DNA of 64,000 bases from contig NZ_JAQYWD010000005.1 in NCBI RefSeq assembly GCF_030145145.1, positions 62,001-126,000 of the forward strand, written 5' to 3'. Shown piece by piece: positions 17,175-26,076 of the stretch (within the stretch, counting starts at the first letter, position 1; the number at the start of each line of letters is the position of its first letter). The DNA comes from Desulfobacula sp. (lineage in GTDB: Bacteria > Desulfobacterota > Desulfobacteria > Desulfobacterales > Desulfobacteraceae). The translations under genes were made by a program, and so were the position numbers. A model generated the notes under the pieces. That model had not been told where the DNA came from and ran no database searches. It saw only the letters and a list, made by a program, of their open reading frames with translations.

Positions 17175-17804
17175 TTAGTTGTGACAGGAAAGCCAGCAAT
17201 CCAGATTGGCTTTTTCTTTCCTGTGACATTGGATACAAAACCCCATTTTAAATTCATGATACTTGAGCCGGTCAATTCCGGCGACATCTCCGTGACAGGC
17301 TTCACACTGGAACTCTCGTTTTATGTGGCGCTCATGGTTGAACATGACATGCTCGGGCACATAAAAAACTTTTTTCCACGGTGTGGGCGTCTGGGTATCA
17401 AAGTAATTGTGTTCTTTTCTGATTTCCGGGTGCTTGGGAATAATATAGTTGTGGCAGTACAGGCATTTCTCCACCGGCGGGATCCCGGGATGAACCGCCC
17501 GGTCCACATATGGATGGCAAAACCGGCAGTCAATCTTTTTGTCTCCAGCATGCAGCCTGTGGCTGAAAGCGATGGGTTGAACCGGACCTGCATTCACATG
17601 GGGCATGATATAAAACGAATAGACAAACAGGGCCAGAGAAATGATCAAAGCGCTTAAAACAAACAATTGAATTTTATTCACCCGCAACTGAGCGACAAAC
17701 GACTGAAAGTGAGAAACAAGGGTCAGGGGCTTACCGCCTGTTCCCACCAGTATCACCAGAAGGATAAGGGTTAAAAGGGTCAGGGATACCAGTATTATTT
17801 CCAT
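17175..17804 (-). CDS. actA: Alternative Complex III pentaheme cytochrome c subunit ActA
   Basis: A 209-residue multiheme protein with two N-terminal hydrophobic helices (about 3-22 and 47-67). Heme motifs are CRFCH (93-97), CLYCH (114-118), CEACH (167-171) and CIQCH (190-194), plus a fifth, unusual CWLSCH (203-208) with three residues between the cysteines. Spaced His residues provide bis-His ligation. ActA is the pentaheme subunit that takes electrons from ActB in ACIII. In most ACIII operons actA comes first; here it is last of the ACIII genes, directly before ccoN. It overlaps actF by 10 bases. Confidence 0.85.
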   Translation of the reverse strand: MEIILVSLTLLTLILLVILVGTGGKPLTLVSHFQSFVAQLRVNKIQLFVLSALIISLALFVYSFYIMPHVNAGPVQPIAFSHRLHAGDKKIDCRFCHPYVDRAVHPGIPPVEKCLYCHNYIIPKHPEIRKEHNYFDTQTPTPWKKVFYVPEHVMFNHERHIKREFQCEACHGDVAGIDRLKYHEFKMGFCIQCHRKEKANLDCWLSCHN

Positions 17805-19066
17805 TGAACCGCCTCCCCTGAATCTTCGTTCAGGACATCAGGAAATTCTTTGAAATACGCTAAAAGGCAAATAACGATGAGACCCAAAAATCCAAGGCTA
17901 ATGATGATTTCATTGATGCCGATGGGAAACACACCCGGATCTTGATGCAAAAAGCTGGGTCCCAGAAGCAAAAAATGTTCGATCCACAGTCCTGACAGAA
18001 CGCAGGCGCTGATAACGATCATGCACCAGGGGGTTTTTTTGATATTTCTGCTTAAAAGGATAATAAAGGGCAGGATAAAACAGCCGATAAAGACGGTCCA
18101 CGCCAGGGTACTCCATGGCTGGGTCATGGTTCGTTCAATGATATAGGCGGTTTCTTCGGGAATGTTCCCGTACCAGATCACCACAAACTGGGAATAGAAA
18201 AAATCTCCCCATACAATGCTGAAGCCAAAAAATAGCGTGCTCATGTCGCCCAGCTGGGCCGGGGTAAGGGTAAAGGGAACCCGGGGGATCGAGTGAAGAA
18301 TCGCTACCAACAGGATAATGGCACCGAAACCAGCGTAGATGGCTTTGATGAAGGTGTAGGCACCAAACAGAGTCGAATACCAGTGGGGGTCTGTGCTCAT
18401 GACAAGATCAAACCCGATCAGGGCCAGACACATGGCAAAGGCAAACATATACCAGCCCGCAAAAACCGTCATCCGGTGTTTGATGGTTTCAGGATCCTGG
18501 GGGGGGTGGTCTAAATGGCGGAATAAAAAAGTTTTCATTCGCGTATTTTTGGGGGCTGCCTTTAACCTGAATTTGAGCGAATAGTACAGGTACGCAAACC
18601 CAAGGCTGTAGAGAATCAGAAAGGCCACACAGTCCCGGAAGAATAAAAAGGGAACATTCAGCCAGACTTCTTTTCCGTGCAGATCTTGTCCCAGCCATGT
18701 GAACACATGGTCCTGTCCGATAAAAAGCAGGAGGAACAGGACAAATGAGACGGGGAAAAAAGCGGAAAACGCCTCTGCAATTGCCGCAAAAGAGTGGCTC
18801 CATTTGGCTTTGACAAAGTGCATGAGGGTTGAAAATAAAAGCCCTCCGCAGGACAAGACGGTAAAGAACAAAAAATTTGTCAGGTAAACAAGCCAGGCTT
18901 TTTCCGGATGAGCACCTGCTGCCAGAACGGTGAAAAACAAAAATCCCAAACCGGCAATGAGGGCCGGAATGATAAACATACTTTTTTTCAAGGATGCGAA
19001 AGGTTCGGTTAATGCCGTACCTTCTGCTAATGCCGGATCCTCTGGTAATGCTGTATCGGACGTCAT
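17795..19066 (-). CDS. actF: Alternative Complex III membrane subunit ActF (NrfD-like)
   Basis: A 423-residue polytopic protein with about ten helices, of the NrfD/PsrC-like family, in the ActF position. A short Ala/Pro/Glu-rich N-terminal tail precedes the first helix. The helical core includes FFRDCVAFLILYSLGFAY and HFLLLGPSF near the end. ActC and ActF are homologous quinone-interacting membrane subunits; ActF lacks some quinol-site residues in characterised enzymes. The start overlaps actD by 4 bases (ATGA) and the end overlaps actA by 10 bases, so the genes are co-translated. Confidence 0.83.
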   Translation of the reverse strand: MTSDTALPEDPALAEGTALTEPFASLKKSMFIIPALIAGLGFLFFTVLAAGAHPEKAWLVYLTNFLFFTVLSCGGLLFSTLMHFVKAKWSHSFAAIAEAFSAFFPVSFVLFLLLFIGQDHVFTWLGQDLHGKEVWLNVPFLFFRDCVAFLILYSLGFAYLYYSLKFRLKAAPKNTRMKTFLFRHLDHPPQDPETIKHRMTVFAGWYMFAFAMCLALIGFDLVMSTDPHWYSTLFGAYTFIKAIYAGFGAIILLVAILHSIPRVPFTLTPAQLGDMSTLFFGFSIVWGDFFYSQFVVIWYGNIPEETAYIIERTMTQPWSTLAWTVFIGCFILPFIILLSRNIKKTPWCMIVISACVLSGLWIEHFLLLGPSFLHQDPGVFPIGINEIIISLGFLGLIVICLLAYFKEFPDVLNEDSGEAVQWK

Positions 19067-19578
19067 TTGTCTTCCCTCAATTCTTTTAAAGACCCTGTAT
19101 GGTGAAGCAGATCTTTCAGACTGTCAAGATTCTCAGGTGCTGAAGCCACTTCGATCCCATACAGGGAACCTGAGCATTCCGGGTCATAATTTATTTCATA
19201 GTCCGGGTCAGGCAGCCCCACCTGGGTGACGATGCCCAGCACATTGCCCAGCACGGCAAACAGGATGGTAAACTCAAAGGCGATCACAAAAAACGGTATC
19301 CAGGAAAGAATGGGTTTTCCGCCGACAATGAGGCTCCATCGGGTCGCCGTGAAAACGGCAAGGGAAAATCCGGAAACAAATCCTGTAATACCACCGCACA
19401 GTGTAAACCAGCCAATTTTGCTTTTTTTCCTGCCCAGGGCACGGGCAAGGGCATTGCTGGGGATGGGACTGTGTACTTCCGTTACCTCGAAGCCTTGTTT
19501 CTGTATTTTTTCTACAGCAGCCAGGGTGTCTTCCTGGGTGTTAAAAAGACCTGTGACAATGATGGCATCCGTGCTCAT
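19063..19578 (-). CDS. actD: Alternative Complex III subunit ActD (DUF3341)
   Basis: A 171-residue protein with a ferredoxin-like N-terminal half (VTGLFNTQEDTLAAVEKIQKQG, EVHSPIPSNAL) followed by two membrane helices (about 60-85 and 95-120) and a DPDYE-type acidic tail. This matches the DUF3341/ActD family, the small peripheral-to-membrane subunit of ACIII encoded between actC and actF-type genes. The order is conserved here: actC ends 3 bases upstream and actF overlaps by 4 bases. It carries no cofactor motif and is thought to be structural. Confidence 0.87.
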   Translation of the reverse strand: MSTDAIIVTGLFNTQEDTLAAVEKIQKQGFEVTEVHSPIPSNALARALGRKKSKIGWFTLCGGITGFVSGFSLAVFTATRWSLIVGGKPILSWIPFFVIAFEFTILFAVLGNVLGIVTQVGLPDPDYEINYDPECSGSLYGIEVASAPENLDSLKDLLHHTGSLKELREDK

Positions 19579-19581
19579 GAA

Positions 19582-20886
19582 TTACTCCGTTTTATGTATC
19601 ATTTCTTTCATTTCAGTCATGGAAACAGACGGCAGGTGACGGATAAACAGCAGAAACAAAAAAAAGAAGAAGCAGAAGGCCCCCACCATGATGCCGCCCT
19701 CGACCCATGTGGGACGGTAATGCCCCCAGGCATTGGGAAGAAAGTCATGGGCAACACTGCCCGCGATGATCACAAACCGTTCAAACCACATGCCGATATT
19801 GACAAAAATCGAGATGACGAACAACGGGATGACATGGGTTCTGATTCGTTTAGATAAATACAGCAAGGGAATCACGGTATTGCAGACCACCATGATCCAG
19901 TATTCCGGTGCATAATGACCAAATGCTCTCCACCAGAAGGTTTCCATTTCAATGCTGTTCCGGCTGTACCAGGCAATAAACAATTCCGTGGCATAGGAAA
20001 AGCCCACGATGATGCCGGTAAAAACAATGGTTTTTGCTATTGCTTCCAGCACCTCCATGGTGATAAGCGCCTCGTACTTGAGAATTTTTCTCAAGGGAAT
20101 GCTCAAGGTCAATACCATGGCAAGGCCGGAGTGAATGGCCCCGGCAACAAAATAGGGGGCAAAAATGGTGGTGTGCCAGCCGGGTGTCACGCTCAGGGCA
20201 AAGTCCCAGGACACCACGCTGTGAACCGAGATGACAAGGGGGGTGGCAAGACCTGCAAACAGCATATAGGCCCGTGAATAGTTCAGCCATTGCCCGGTTT
20301 TACCGGACCATCCAAGGGACAGGACCGCAAAAATCTTTTTGCGTACCCCTTTGGACCGGTCCCTGATAATGGCCAGATCCGGAACCAGCCCGGTATACCA
20401 GAAAAGGCTGCTCACGGTCAGATAGGTGCTGATGGCAATGACATCAAACATCAGGGGGGACTGAAAGTTGGGCCACAAGGTCCGCTGGTTGGGAAGGGGC
20501 AGCATGTAAAAGACCAGCCAGGCCCGGCCCAGGTGGATGAAAGGGAAGAGGCCTGCTACACAGACGGCAAAGACGGTCATGGTCTCGGCAGCCCTGGCAA
20601 TGGGATTTCTCCAATTTGCACGGAAAAGAAACAATATGGCCGAGATCAGGGTGCCGGAATGGGCAATCCCCACCCAGAAAACAAAATTGATCAAATAGGT
20701 ACCCCAGTGGACGGGCGTGTTCATGCCGGCCACGCCCACGCCGACAAAGATCTGGTATGCCCAGCAGGAGGCACCCAGGGCTGCCCCGCAAAACAGCAGC
20801 GCAATGATGCTCCAGTAACCCTTGCCCGGACGGGACAGCGTGTTCAGGACAGTGGTGTTGATTGTTTCAAACGTCAATTGAGACAT
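19582..20886 (-). CDS. actC: Alternative Complex III membrane subunit ActC (NrfD/PsrC-like)
   Basis: A 434-residue polytopic protein with ten predicted helices of the NrfD/PsrC superfamily. Characteristic segments are GMNTPVHWGTYLINFVFWVGIAH near residue 55, FIHLGRAWLVFYMLPLPNQ near 115, HSVVSWDFA and PGWHTTIFAPYFVAGAIHSG near 235. The acidic and His residues there form the menaquinol site in characterised ACIII. The gene follows actB by 25 bases. It would oxidise quinol and hand electrons to the Fe-S clusters of ActB. Confidence 0.9.
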   Translation of the reverse strand: MSQLTFETINTTVLNTLSRPGKGYWSIIALLFCGAALGASCWAYQIFVGVGVAGMNTPVHWGTYLINFVFWVGIAHSGTLISAILFLFRANWRNPIARAAETMTVFAVCVAGLFPFIHLGRAWLVFYMLPLPNQRTLWPNFQSPLMFDVIAISTYLTVSSLFWYTGLVPDLAIIRDRSKGVRKKIFAVLSLGWSGKTGQWLNYSRAYMLFAGLATPLVISVHSVVSWDFALSVTPGWHTTIFAPYFVAGAIHSGLAMVLTLSIPLRKILKYEALITMEVLEAIAKTIVFTGIIVGFSYATELFIAWYSRNSIEMETFWWRAFGHYAPEYWIMVVCNTVIPLLYLSKRIRTHVIPLFVISIFVNIGMWFERFVIIAGSVAHDFLPNAWGHYRPTWVEGGIMVGAFCFFFFLFLLFIRHLPSVSMTEMKEMIHKTE

Positions 20887-20911
20887 ATGTTTAAAATCCC
20901 CGGTTGAAGTT

Positions 20912-23900
20912 TCATAACGCCTGCACCATTTTTTTCAGATAAATAACGGCAGGTTTGGTATTCAGATAGCCCAGCACCTGGTATGCCCTTGGATCCCGGG
21001 CAAGGATGGAAACCGCACTGTTCTTGTCGAGAAAGTTGCCAAAGGTCAGTGCACCCGCAGGACAGGTCTGTACACATGCCGGTTGGACCTCCCCGTCCCG
21101 GATATCCCGGTTTTCATTTTTTGCCTGATTGTGGGCCTTTTTTATTCTCTGTACGCAAAACGAACATTTTTCCATGACGCCTTTATTTCTGGCGGTGACA
21201 TCGGGGTTGAACTGAAGGTTGAGGGGTTTGGGCAGATCCCATTCAAACCAGTTGAACTTTCTCACTTTGTACGGGCAGTTCTGGGCACAGAACCGGGTGC
21301 CGATACACCGGTTATACACCTGGTTGTTGAGGCCCTCTTTGGAGTGGTGGGGGGCATACACAGGACACACGGATTCACAGGGCGCATTATCACAGTGCTG
21401 GCACATCATGGGAAGAAATATCAGCCGGTCTTCACTGTTCTGATCCTGGTAGCGTTCGATTCTCAGCCAGGCCATCTCCCGGCCCTTGGTAAGCTGGGTT
21501 TTCCCTGCGACACCGATATTGTTTTCCGCGTAACAGGCCGCCACACAGGCGCTGCATCCCACACATTTGTCCAGGTCCACGATCATTCCCCATCGGTAGC
21601 CTTCATGGGCGTGGGCCGGGTAAAAATCCCGTTTTTTATCGTATCCTTCCTCGGTGGGAAGAGTCAGTGGGAACTGGTTCATATCCAGGCCTCCGACTTG
21701 TTTCTCCCCATGCCCGGCAGCGTCGCCATGCCCGGCAGCGTCGCCGTGGCCACCTTCCTGGCTGTGACCGTGGCCAATGGTCATGGACAGGGCAATTTTT
21801 CTTTTATACTGGGACCGGCTGCCGTCTGTCTGGGGAAGTGCATCAATTTTGCCTGTCCGTTTAACCGAAGTGGGGGTGATAAGATAGGCGAGAAAATCAG
21901 CGGTTGCAGGATTGCCGGACAACAGATCATTTCCGGATAAAAGATCAATGGGGCTGCTGCCGAATCCTGCGGCATAACGGCCGTAGGCGTTGTGTCCCTG
22001 ACCGATCTGCATGACCATCAGTCCGGGAGCAACCCCCTGGTAGGAATAGACCGGCGCTTGAATGGTTTTATTATTGGATTCGATGTTCAGGATGTCTGCG
22101 TGTGCGAATCCATTTTCTTCAAGGGTTGCCGGATGAACCATGACCATGGTTTCCCAGGCGATACTGGTAACCGGATCGGGGATTTCATTGAGCCAGGATT
22201 TGTTGGCCCCCCGGCCGTCATACAGCCGAAGGGAGGGAACCGCCAGAAAGGTTAATTCTTGTTTTTCAGTGGGTTGAATGGCGTCCAGTGTTTTTTTGAA
22301 CACCTGAATCGATCCTGTATTAAGGGGCGGTCTCTGGGTACTTGCGTTGCTGTCGGGATGAAATATTCCGCCTGTTTGAATTGTTTGAAGAAAATGGACT
22401 TTGCTCTTTTCCACCATATTCGTATACAGGTAGTCGGCCAGGTATTGATAGTAGTTATCAAACTGCCGGTCCCGACTTGACAGGTCAAGGAAGACATCAG
22501 CGATGGAAGGGGCCTGGGTGAGCCGACCCATGGCAGGCTGAAGCGTTGAAATACATGCCGTGTTGCTTTCAAAACTGTCCCAGGTCTCCAGAGACAGCTG
22601 GACCGGGAAGACGAGGTCTGCTTTTTGGGAGGTTTCATCCATGAAATTTGAAAAACTGACTTTGAAGATATCCTTGCGGTTGAAAATCTCTGTCAAATTT
22701 TTGTTTTCAGGAAACGTAAACAGGGGATTGGTATTATACGACAAAAAAAGATCTGTGGGGTTCGTGACAGCCGTTTCAAAGACATCTGCTGTTTCTTTTG
22801 CGGTCATGACCTTTTCAAGGGCATGCCTTCGTTCAAAATCATACAGGGAAAGATCCTTGTCCAGCAAAAGATTCATCAGGGTCACGGCCATTTCCAGGGC
22901 AAAGGAGTTGTCTGCCATTGTCGCGCCTGTTGACCCCAGAACCAGGGGGCTGTGGGATGCGAGCAAGGATTCGGCCAGAAGCGTTTGATCCGCTGCCAAA
23001 AACCCGGTGTTTCGTTCAACAAACTCAGCATCATATGCTGCGGCAACAGCCGCAAGTTCCCTTAAAAACGGGTCGGGCAGATGATCAATTGTTCTGGTTT
23101 CCAGAATCCTGCGGATCAACCCCAGGGCCACCATATATTCCGTTCCCGCAGTGATGGGGAGAAACTTGTCTGCATTGGTGGCGGTCAGGGACATGTAAGG
23201 CCCGGCATGGACAAACATCCCTTTTGTACCATCTTTAACACTATGCATGGATTTGAATTTGCGGATATATTCAACCGGTGACAGCCAGGTTTCTATGAAA
23301 TCTGCCCCAAAGCCCAGAATAAAATCTGATTTTTCCATATGAAAAGAGGGAAGCGCACGCCTTGAAAATACAGCCCGGTGAGCTGCTCTCAACGCATCAT
23401 GGGCGTAGGGTTCGTACATGGCGGCAGGGCTTGCACCGAATTCTTCCAAAGTGCTTGCAAACAGGGCAGAAAGCGGTGCAGATGTGATGCCGGTCAACAA
23501 TTTAATGCGGTTGCTTCCTTTTTTAGATGACGCGGTCATCCGTTCTTTAAGGATGTCAAAGGCTTGATCAAAAGAAATGGGTTTGAATGTCTGGTTCGTT
23601 TTCAACTGTGGCATTAACAGCCGGTCTGGATCATAAACAGACTGCAGGGCCGCCTGTCCCCGGATACACAGTTTCCCCTGGTTCACCGGGTGGGCGGGGT
23701 TACCCTCCAGCTTGATGACGCGGCCTTCACGGTTTTTTGCAAGAACGCCGCATCCGGCCGGGCATTCCATGCAGGTGGAGGCATACCAGACCCCTTGTCC
23801 GGTCACAAAATCTTCAGGTGCTGTCACCAGGGAAAAAATATTTTTATCATAGTCTGAGCTGCAACCATAGGCAACAGTAAGGCTTCCAAGTCCAGCGGCT

Positions 23901-23923
23901 TTGAGAAATGTTCGCCTATCCAT
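20912..23923 (-). CDS. actB: Alternative Complex III molybdopterin-fold/Fe-S subunit ActB
   Basis: A protein of about 1003 residues. It begins with a twin-arginine signal (MDRRTFLKAAG), then a molybdopterin-oxidoreductase-like domain and a C-terminal multi-cluster Fe-S domain (about the last 230 residues). The third cluster motif reads CIGTRFCAQNCP, lacking one Cys and consistent with the [3Fe-4S] cluster known in ActB. An N-terminal CMECPAGC...LCIRG motif, which could hold a further cluster, is retained. A His/Gly-rich linker with two GHGDAA repeats joins the domains. ATG at 23923 is preferred because AAAAGGA lies six bases upstream; the frame also opens at 23944. It relays electrons from quinol to the heme subunits. 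Confidence 0.9.
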   Translation of the reverse strand: MDRRTFLKAAGLGSLTVAYGCSSDYDKNIFSLVTAPEDFVTGQGVWYASTCMECPAGCGVLAKNREGRVIKLEGNPAHPVNQGKLCIRGQAALQSVYDPDRLLMPQLKTNQTFKPISFDQAFDILKERMTASSKKGSNRIKLLTGITSAPLSALFASTLEEFGASPAAMYEPYAHDALRAAHRAVFSRRALPSFHMEKSDFILGFGADFIETWLSPVEYIRKFKSMHSVKDGTKGMFVHAGPYMSLTATNADKFLPITAGTEYMVALGLIRRILETRTIDHLPDPFLRELAAVAAAYDAEFVERNTGFLAADQTLLAESLLASHSPLVLGSTGATMADNSFALEMAVTLMNLLLDKDLSLYDFERRHALEKVMTAKETADVFETAVTNPTDLFLSYNTNPLFTFPENKNLTEIFNRKDIFKVSFSNFMDETSQKADLVFPVQLSLETWDSFESNTACISTLQPAMGRLTQAPSIADVFLDLSSRDRQFDNYYQYLADYLYTNMVEKSKVHFLQTIQTGGIFHPDSNASTQRPPLNTGSIQVFKKTLDAIQPTEKQELTFLAVPSLRLYDGRGANKSWLNEIPDPVTSIAWETMVMVHPATLEENGFAHADILNIESNNKTIQAPVYSYQGVAPGLMVMQIGQGHNAYGRYAAGFGSSPIDLLSGNDLLSGNPATADFLAYLITPTSVKRTGKIDALPQTDGSRSQYKRKIALSMTIGHGHSQEGGHGDAAGHGDAAGHGEKQVGGLDMNQFPLTLPTEEGYDKKRDFYPAHAHEGYRWGMIVDLDKCVGCSACVAACYAENNIGVAGKTQLTKGREMAWLRIERYQDQNSEDRLIFLPMMCQHCDNAPCESVCPVYAPHHSKEGLNNQVYNRCIGTRFCAQNCPYKVRKFNWFEWDLPKPLNLQFNPDVTARNKGVMEKCSFCVQRIKKAHNQAKNENRDIRDGEVQPACVQTCPAGALTFGNFLDKNSAVSILARDPRAYQVLGYLNTKPAVIYLKKMVQAL

Positions 23924-24068
23924 TCTGCGTCCTTTTATCGTCATGGTGCGGATAAATTATCATACATTTTTCCAGTTAAAAGGGTTGTTTGAATAAACCC
24001 GGATTTGTATTGAATGGTCGTCCTGCCTTTAAAAACCGCATAAAATATCGGTCAAAATAGATATTTCA

Positions 24069-24097
24069 AATTTATAGAAACGGGTTTTAATTGTCAA
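24069..24097 (-). promoter_or_regulatory. sigma70-type promoter upstream of the ACIII-oxidase operon
   Basis: On the minus strand TTGACA (24097-24092) is followed after 17 bases by TAAATT (24074-24069). It faces actB and would leave a leader of roughly 140 bases. No FNR-type or similar dyad operator was found overlapping it. Confidence 0.5.
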
Positions 24098-24107
24098 ATG
24101 GTTTTAC

Positions 24108-24920
24108 TTATTTTTTTGCAGAATGAATCACTGCGATGCCATTGGTTAATTTTTTGATGTTGATCTCCTTAAAACCGATCTTTTTTAAGATCAGGCATAA
24201 CTCTTCGGGTAGCGGAAATGCCCTGATAGTTTCCGGAAATGCTGTATAGGCTTCTTTTGAGCCGGTGATGAGGCCCCCCAGTACCGGCATTATCCTGAAC
24301 GAATACCAATCGTAAAGAGATCTGAACAAGGGGTTGTCCGGTTTTGAAAATTCCAGGCAGCACATGGTACCGCCTTTTTTTAATACCCGGAAGATTTCCT
24401 TGAAACCGGTTTCAAGATGGGTGACGTTTCGAATGCCGAATCCAATGGAAACAGCGTCGAAGGTGTTGTCCGGAAACGATATGCTTTCCGCATCCCCTTG
24501 GACAAAAGTGACCCCTTTCATGGCTTTTTTTTTGCCTTGTTCCATCATTTTACGGTTGATATCGTACACGATGGAGACCCCTTTTTCCCCGACCCTGGAT
24601 GCCGATAAACAGGCAATGTCTCCGGTCCCTCCGCATACGTCGAGAATCTTTTTGCCCGGTTTAATCATCAGCGTTTCAACCGCTCTTCGTTTCCATGCGT
24701 AATGGATTCCACCACTCAGGATAGTGTTCATTAAGTCATATCGAGTGGCAATGGTATTGAAGTGTCGATTGACCCGGTGAATTTTGTCGGATTCAGCATA
24801 GGCGGTAAACCCGAATGTTGCGGTCCGGGTCTGGCGTGTATGCGTTTCAAGCTGTTCGAGTCGTTTTGCTTTATTATACCATTTATTCGTGTTAAAGATC
24901 ATTTTTTTACCCGATTCCAT
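24108..24920 (-). CDS. ubiE: UbiE/MenG-type quinone C-methyltransferase
   Basis: A 270-residue class I methyltransferase. Signature segments are FNTIATRYDLMNTILSGG near residue 53, the SAM motif ILDVCGGTGDIA near 92, SIGFGIRNV near 158, and YDWYSFRIMPVLGGLI near 205. This is the demethylmenaquinone/2-polyprenyl methoxybenzoquinol methylase family. It has about 40 extra N-terminal residues compared with most members; ATG at 24902 is an alternative start. It would supply the menaquinone used by the downstream ACIII, and it lies upstream of that operon on the same strand. Confidence 0.88.
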   Translation of the reverse strand: MESGKKMIFNTNKWYNKAKRLEQLETHTRQTRTATFGFTAYAESDKIHRVNRHFNTIATRYDLMNTILSGGIHYAWKRRAVETLMIKPGKKILDVCGGTGDIACLSASRVGEKGVSIVYDINRKMMEQGKKKAMKGVTFVQGDAESISFPDNTFDAVSIGFGIRNVTHLETGFKEIFRVLKKGGTMCCLEFSKPDNPLFRSLYDWYSFRIMPVLGGLITGSKEAYTAFPETIRAFPLPEELCLILKKIGFKEINIKKLTNGIAVIHSAKK

Positions 24921-25031
24921 TTGTTAGTCATGTGAAATGCCCTGTTTTTATAGCACCTGCGATAGAAAATGAAAATATTATTTTAAATAGCACACCTTTC
25001 GGAATTGGCAAAGCAGAGTTAAACCGTTCGG

Positions 25032-26069
25032 CTATCCTGACATCCAGACACCATAGTGCAGTCGCCAGACAATGGCCGGCAGGATGGCGATGATCAAAAA
25101 AAGAAGCTGTGCAAATGTGATTCGGTTAGCGGCCCGGCGGCAGCGATCCAGGGCTTTTTTATAAACGGTGATGTCCTGGTTGGCTAACCGGGGCAGCATG
25201 AAGAGTGTAAATCCTTCCATTCCGATCACGTACAAGGCGCCATAAAGTGGATACCCCACCAGGCGATGTTCAGGAAGAAATAAACACCAGGGGCAGTGAT
25301 GGTGAAGCACTTCATAGTGATAGGCTGAAAAAATATTTACCAGTGTCAGTGATGCCACCGGTAGCCACAGGCAGCTGATGATGGCATGTAACCCCCTTAT
25401 CCCGGGGCGGTCAACCATTGACGTGCGCAGGGCAACCGACAGGCTGAAAAGGGCCAGGCTTAAAACAATGAAGGCACTGATCCAAAAAGCATCTCCCAGC
25501 CCGAGAATGCTTTTTGCGTGTTTCAGGGTTGTGAATTGATCGTAGACAACAGCGCAGCAATCCACGGGCTGGTGGGGACGGATACCGGCAAATGATGCAT
25601 AGGTTTGCTTTAATGTTAATACTGCCACCGCTGGAATGACCAGGAACAGGCGGGCGGTTATGTCTGTCAACGGCATTTCAACAAGCATTCGATTTAGTTT
25701 GTCCATTTCATGCCACAGCTGCATCAGCAATAACAGCAGCCCGGTATATAACAGCAATTGGGTACTGCCTCTTGGGGACATTGCCTGGCAGACGCCGGTA
25801 CCGCACATGGCTCCGGGAATGTCTTCGGCAAAGATATTGGTAATACCGAATACAAGGAGAACGGCTGAAAATACAGATAGCCAGAACGCGGCTCTTCCCT
25901 GGATAGAGACCCCTTCCGCCCGTGCTTCCAATGACAGCTGCCGGCTGTCCGCTGAAAGCGGCTGCCAGTGAAGTGCTGTATTTAATGATGTCAGGGAACC
26001 CGCAAGCAATAGGAGCAGGGCCACAATCTGTGCTGAAATGATGGCCAGCAATAGGGGATGCCAAAACAT
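25032..26069 (-). CDS. polytopic membrane protein of unknown function with Cys/His motifs
   Basis: A 345-residue protein with about eight to nine helices. I do not recognise a named family. Conspicuous conserved-looking clusters are CGTGVCQAM (near 89-97), DCCAVVYDQF (near 170) and HHHCPWCLFLPEH (near 255), all in loops at membrane boundaries. They could bind copper or act in thiol redox exchange. The gene lies 7 bases downstream of the ABC ATPase and is last in a minus-strand operon that also encodes an FtsX-like permease and a NosL protein. A role as the membrane partner of a copper-delivery ABC system is inferred. Confidence 0.75.
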   Translation of the reverse strand: MFWHPLLLAIISAQIVALLLLLAGSLTSLNTALHWQPLSADSRQLSLEARAEGVSIQGRAAFWLSVFSAVLLVFGITNIFAEDIPGAMCGTGVCQAMSPRGSTQLLLYTGLLLLLMQLWHEMDKLNRMLVEMPLTDITARLFLVIPAVAVLTLKQTYASFAGIRPHQPVDCCAVVYDQFTTLKHAKSILGLGDAFWISAFIVLSLALFSLSVALRTSMVDRPGIRGLHAIISCLWLPVASLTLVNIFSAYHYEVLHHHCPWCLFLPEHRLVGYPLYGALYVIGMEGFTLFMLPRLANQDITVYKKALDRCRRAANRITFAQLLFLIIAILPAIVWRLHYGVWMSG

Positions 26070-26076
26070 GATCGCC

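Noticed and set aside
17159-17305. N-terminal extension of the CcoN frame
   Set aside because: It overlaps the end of actA by 130 bases, has no ribosome binding site, and a GAGGAG-preceded start lies just after the actA stop.
21711-21746. Short direct repeats resembling the start of a repeat array
   Set aside because: Only two 18-bp units, in frame inside actB; not a CRISPR.
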